DNA from: Bacteroidetes bacterium HGW-Bacteroidetes-8 | GTDB taxonomy: Bacteria > Bacteroidota > Bacteroidia > Bacteroidales > UBA932 | DNA length: 64,000 bases | Assembly (NCBI GenBank): GCA_002840895.1 | Contig: PHCZ01000001.1 | Coordinates: 62,001 to 126,000 of the forward strand | Reading direction: 5' to 3' | Part shown: positions 61,476 through 64,000 of the stretch, one piece after another | How the letters are laid out: each line of letters opens with the position of its first letter | Numbering within the stretch: position 1 is the first letter of the stretch | Notes under the pieces: model-generated | The model's input: the letters and a program-made list of their open reading frames with translations, nothing else | What the model was told of the DNA's origin: nothing | Database searches by the model: none | Made by a program: the position numbers and the translations under genes

Positions 61476-64000
61476 ATGATAGGCAAACTGATAGAGAGGC
61501 CCATCGCCGTTACAATGACAATTATTGCCATTGTTGTGCTTGGTGCCGTAGCAATAGGAATGCTGCCCGTCTCTCTTATGCCGGAGGTGGATATTCCCAG
61601 AATCACCGTACAGGTGAGTGCCCCGGGCTATTCGGCAAGAGAGATCGACCGTACAATGCTTAAGAGTCTTAAATATCAGCTCCGTCAAGTCTCTTCTCTG
61701 AAAGAATTACGAAGCGAAGCCAGCAACAACTCAGGAATCATCTATATGGAGTTTGAGCACGGCTCAGATATTCAGTATCTCTTTGTGGATGTTAATGAAA
61801 AGATAGATAAGGCAGGGCTTCCAAAAGAGATAGAGAGACCTAAGGTGGTAAAGGCAAGTGCTACCGATATCCCGGCTTTTTTTATAAATATGACTATTGA
61901 GAACTCCAGTTCGGAGAAGTTTTTGGAGTTGAGCCGGTTCGCCTCAGATGTAATCTCCAAACGAATTGAGCAGATTCCGGAGGTGGCTTTGGTAGATATG
62001 AGTGGCCTCTCTCTTCCGGAGATTCTCATAACCCCCTACACTCAAAAAAACAGGGCTATGGGGGTCTCGGAGAGCACCCTTATAAATGCAATAAACACAA
62101 ATAACCAGCAGTTGGGTAATATCTCCATTAAAGATGGACACTACCAGTGGGATATCAGGTTTATGTCCGAGATCCGTTCAAAAACAGATATCGAGAATAT
62201 AAACCTTAACATCAATGGCAGGGTATTCAAATTTAAAGAGCTTGCTGCTGTTACCGAAAAACCTGCAAGGGCCAAAGGGATGGCACGATCAGACGGGAAA
62301 CTTGCGGTTAGTCTGGCAGTTGTCAAGCAGTCAGATGCTAAGATGGCCAGCCTTAAAAGTTCATTGAATGTCCTGATGGATGATTTTAATAAAGAGTATC
62401 CACAAGTGCAGTTTAAGGTAACCAGAGACCAGACCCAGCTTTTGGACTACTCAATATCAAATCTGAGAAACAACATTATTCTCGGTGCAATCCTTGCCTG
62501 TTTAGTGATCTTTCTCTTTTTACAGGATTTTAGATCTCCAATGCTGGTTACCATCACAATTCCACTCTCGCTTATAGTATCGCTACTCTTCTTCTTTGTT
62601 GCAGGAATCTCCATAAATATTATCTCCCTCTCCGGGTTGATTCTGGGTATTGGGATGATGGTAGACAACTCAATAATTGTAATAGATAATATTACACAGA
62701 TGCGCGAGCGGAGAGTCCCTCTTAAAGAGGCTGTTGTTCGAGGGGTGGGAGAGGTTTTTGCCCCTATGCTAAGTTCTGTTCTCACCACCTGCTCTGTCTT
62801 TCTTCCTCTCATTTTTCTAAGTGGAATTGCAGGAGCACTCTTCTATGATCAGGCAATGGCAGTTACAATAGGACTTATCTCGTCATTAATGGTGGCAGTC
62901 TTGGTTATTCCTGTCTACTACTACCTCTTCTATGGTAAGAGCAGCGGGGTTACCAAAAACAGATATCTCTCAAAATTTCAGATATTTGATTATCACCTTT
63001 TTTATGAGAAGAGTCTCAAATGGGTATTCAGACATCAGAGGTTGGTCTGGACAATATTTATTCTCATAATCCCAGCCACTTTTTTCCTTTACAAAGAGAT
63101 AGATAAATCTAAATTACCACCTGTTACTCACGATGACACAATACTCTATATCGACTGGAATCTGCCGTTAAACCCGACAGAGAGCGATTCAAGGGTTGAG
63201 CTAATAACAAAAAAGGTGGAGGCACTTTTAGCACACAGAAGCACCTATATTGCCGGCCAGCAATTTATCCTTTCACACACACCTGAACTTACCCAATCTG
63301 AGGCTTTAATATATTTAAGAGCAAACAGGCCGGAAGATTTAATTGAGATAGAGACGGTGATTTCAAACTCTTTAAAAACGCTCTATCCTCAGGCAACATT
63401 CCGCTTCTCAATGGCAGATAATATCTTCAATATGATATTCTCAGATAAAGAGTACAACCTGGTAGCCAAGATTATAGGGAAGGATAACAATCCGCCGGAC
63501 CCGGATAAATTAAATCTGTTTCTGGAGAAGGTATCTGCTCAAATCCCGACCCTATATATAGAGCCGGTTTTGTGGCAGGAGCAGATTCTGCTTGTGACCA
63601 GGCCGGAGATGCTATCACTTCACAGAGTTGAACACAGCGCCATACACAATGCAATCCAGAATGCTGCAAGAGAGAGTCGCCTCTTCTCTATCAGCCACGG
63701 AACCTACTCAGTACCAATAATTATGGGGGATGAAGAGAGCTTTAGCAGCGATTTTACCAAACTCTCACTAAAGAGCTCTTCCGGAGTTGATATTCCACTC
63801 ACTGAACTGCTTCGTGAGAGTCGTGTAAGAGATTTTAAGAGTATAGTCTCCGGAAACGAGGGGGATTACTACCCATTAAACCTGAAGGTTGCAGATAGAG
63901 ATGTTAAAGATGTAATTCTAAAAATTGAGGCTGCTGCAAAGGCAGACAAGAATTTCGATGTGGTGTTTGCAGGGAGCTACTTCTCGAACAGAGAGCTTAT
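61476..64000 (+). CDS. RND multidrug efflux transporter, HAE1/AcrB type (cut by right edge)
   Basis: The first 841 codons of an inner-membrane proton-driven pump are present. The N-terminus MIGKLIERPIAVTMTIIAIV contains the first span and is followed by SLMPEVDIPRITVQVSAPGYSA. Spans 2-6 lie at about 330-490, including GLILGIGMMVDNSIIVIDN (about 385-403), where the proton-relay pair is Asp-Asn rather than the Asp-Asp of AcrB, a variant known in many HAE1 pumps. The second periplasmic half continues to the edge. It starts 3 bp after the adaptor, completing the TolC-adaptor-pump operon. The substrate cannot be inferred. Confidence 0.93.
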   Translation, partial: MIGKLIERPIAVTMTIIAIVVLGAVAIGMLPVSLMPEVDIPRITVQVSAPGYSAREIDRTMLKSLKYQLRQVSSLKELRSEASNNSGIIYMEFEHGSDIQYLFVDVNEKIDKAGLPKEIERPKVVKASATDIPAFFINMTIENSSSEKFLELSRFASDVISKRIEQIPEVALVDMSGLSLPEILITPYTQKNRAMGVSESTLINAINTNNQQLGNISIKDGHYQWDIRFMSEIRSKTDIENINLNINGRVFKFKELAAVTEKPARAKGMARSDGKLAVSLAVVKQSDAKMASLKSSLNVLMDDFNKEYPQVQFKVTRDQTQLLDYSISNLRNNIILGAILACLVIFLFLQDFRSPMLVTITIPLSLIVSLLFFFVAGISINIISLSGLILGIGMMVDNSIIVIDNITQMRERRVPLKEAVVRGVGEVFAPMLSSVLTTCSVFLPLIFLSGIAGALFYDQAMAVTIGLISSLMVAVLVIPVYYYLFYGKSSGVTKNRYLSKFQIFDYHLFYEKSLKWVFRHQRLVWTIFILIIPATFFLYKEIDKSKLPPVTHDDTILYIDWNLPLNPTESDSRVELITKKVEALLAHRSTYIAGQQFILSHTPELTQSEALIYLRANRPEDLIEIETVISNSLKTLYPQATFRFSMADNIFNMIFSDKEYNLVAKIIGKDNNPPDPDKLNLFLEKVSAQIPTLYIEPVLWQEQILLVTRPEMLSLHRVEHSAIHNAIQNAARESRLFSISHGTYSVPIIMGDEESFSSDFTKLSLKSSSGVDIPLTELLRESRVRDFKSIVSGNEGDYYPLNLKVADRDVKDVILKIEAAAKADKNFDVVFAGSYFSNREL

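Noticed and set aside
62640-62700. Asp-Asn instead of Asp-Asp in the RND proton-relay motif
   Set aside because: This variant is common among HAE1-type pumps, so it is not evidence of inactivation.

Overview
The window is a gene-dense stretch of a chromosome from the phylum Bacteroidota, most likely order Bacteroidales. The evidence is an ECF sigma/FecR/SusC/SusD locus, a fused LpxC-FabZ, a CxxC-bearing DoxX/MauE membrane protein, DUF3078, DUF4465 and 6-bladed beta-propeller lipoproteins, a short NusA, an archaeal-type ProRS, and many promoters of the Bacteroides form (TTTG, 19-21 nt, TAnnTTTG) with few strong Shine-Dalgarno sites. I cannot fix the genus. No rRNA, tRNA, IS element, prophage or CRISPR array was seen, and no gap between genes exceeds 300 bp.

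Layout. 1-2.0 kb (minus): the start of an unknown gene, a stand-alone B12-binding sensor with a W-x9-EH motif, a GNAT acetyltransferase, and a cold-shock-domain protein with a structured leader. 2.2-5.4 kb: a tricorn-like protease. 5.44-5.57 kb: a rod-shaped inverted-repeat structure that may be a small RNA. 5.7-8.2 kb (minus): a lipidated, membrane-anchored TPR/HTH regulator and a fructosamine kinase. 8.3-16.9 kb: ECF sigma, FecR, SusC with STN domain, SusD, DUF4465 lipoprotein and thioredoxin-like protein, closed by a clear terminator, then a separately transcribed clostripain-family lipoprotein. 18.3-19.9 kb: L25, Pth and an S4 RNA-binding protein. 19.9-27.2 kb: ManA, CPBP protease, sugar nucleotidyltransferase, DivIC/FtsB, HAD phosphatase, M64 peptidase, PurB and FolP. 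27.2-30.2 kb: Tmk, DoxX-like protein and MurB. 30.2-35.0 kb (minus): rimP-nusA-infB. 35.2-40.3 kb: HD hydrolase, then the lipid A genes lpxD, lpxC-fabZ and lpxA, and a WbqC-like protein. 40.3-43.3 kb (minus): an outer-membrane barrel and an aromatic/Ser-Arg-rich lipoprotein. 43.4-48.3 kb: ProS, two conserved proteins of unknown role and TilS. 48.3-50.1 kb: SppA. 50.2-55.9 kb (minus): TetR, outer-membrane barrel, ABC ATPase, two FtsX-type permeases and a LolA-like carrier. 56.2-64.0 kb: two tandem beta-propeller lipoproteins, then TolC, a periplasmic adaptor and an RND pump cut by the right edge.

How the parts work together. The sigma/anti-sigma/SusC-STN set is a nutrient-induced uptake locus that carries no glycosidase. 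The TetR operon has one part for each layer of the envelope (inner-membrane ABC pump, periplasmic carrier, outer-membrane barrel) under what looks like autorepression. The right end is a tripartite efflux system. The middle is housekeeping: translation, lipid A, peptidoglycan, nucleotide and folate synthesis.

The observations most worth following are the rod-shaped RNA candidate at 5.44-5.57 kb, the TetR-controlled envelope ABC/LolA-like operon with its operator lying on the promoter, the free-standing CarH-like B12 sensor with a palindrome at its start codon, and the strand-specific hairpin in the cold-shock leader.
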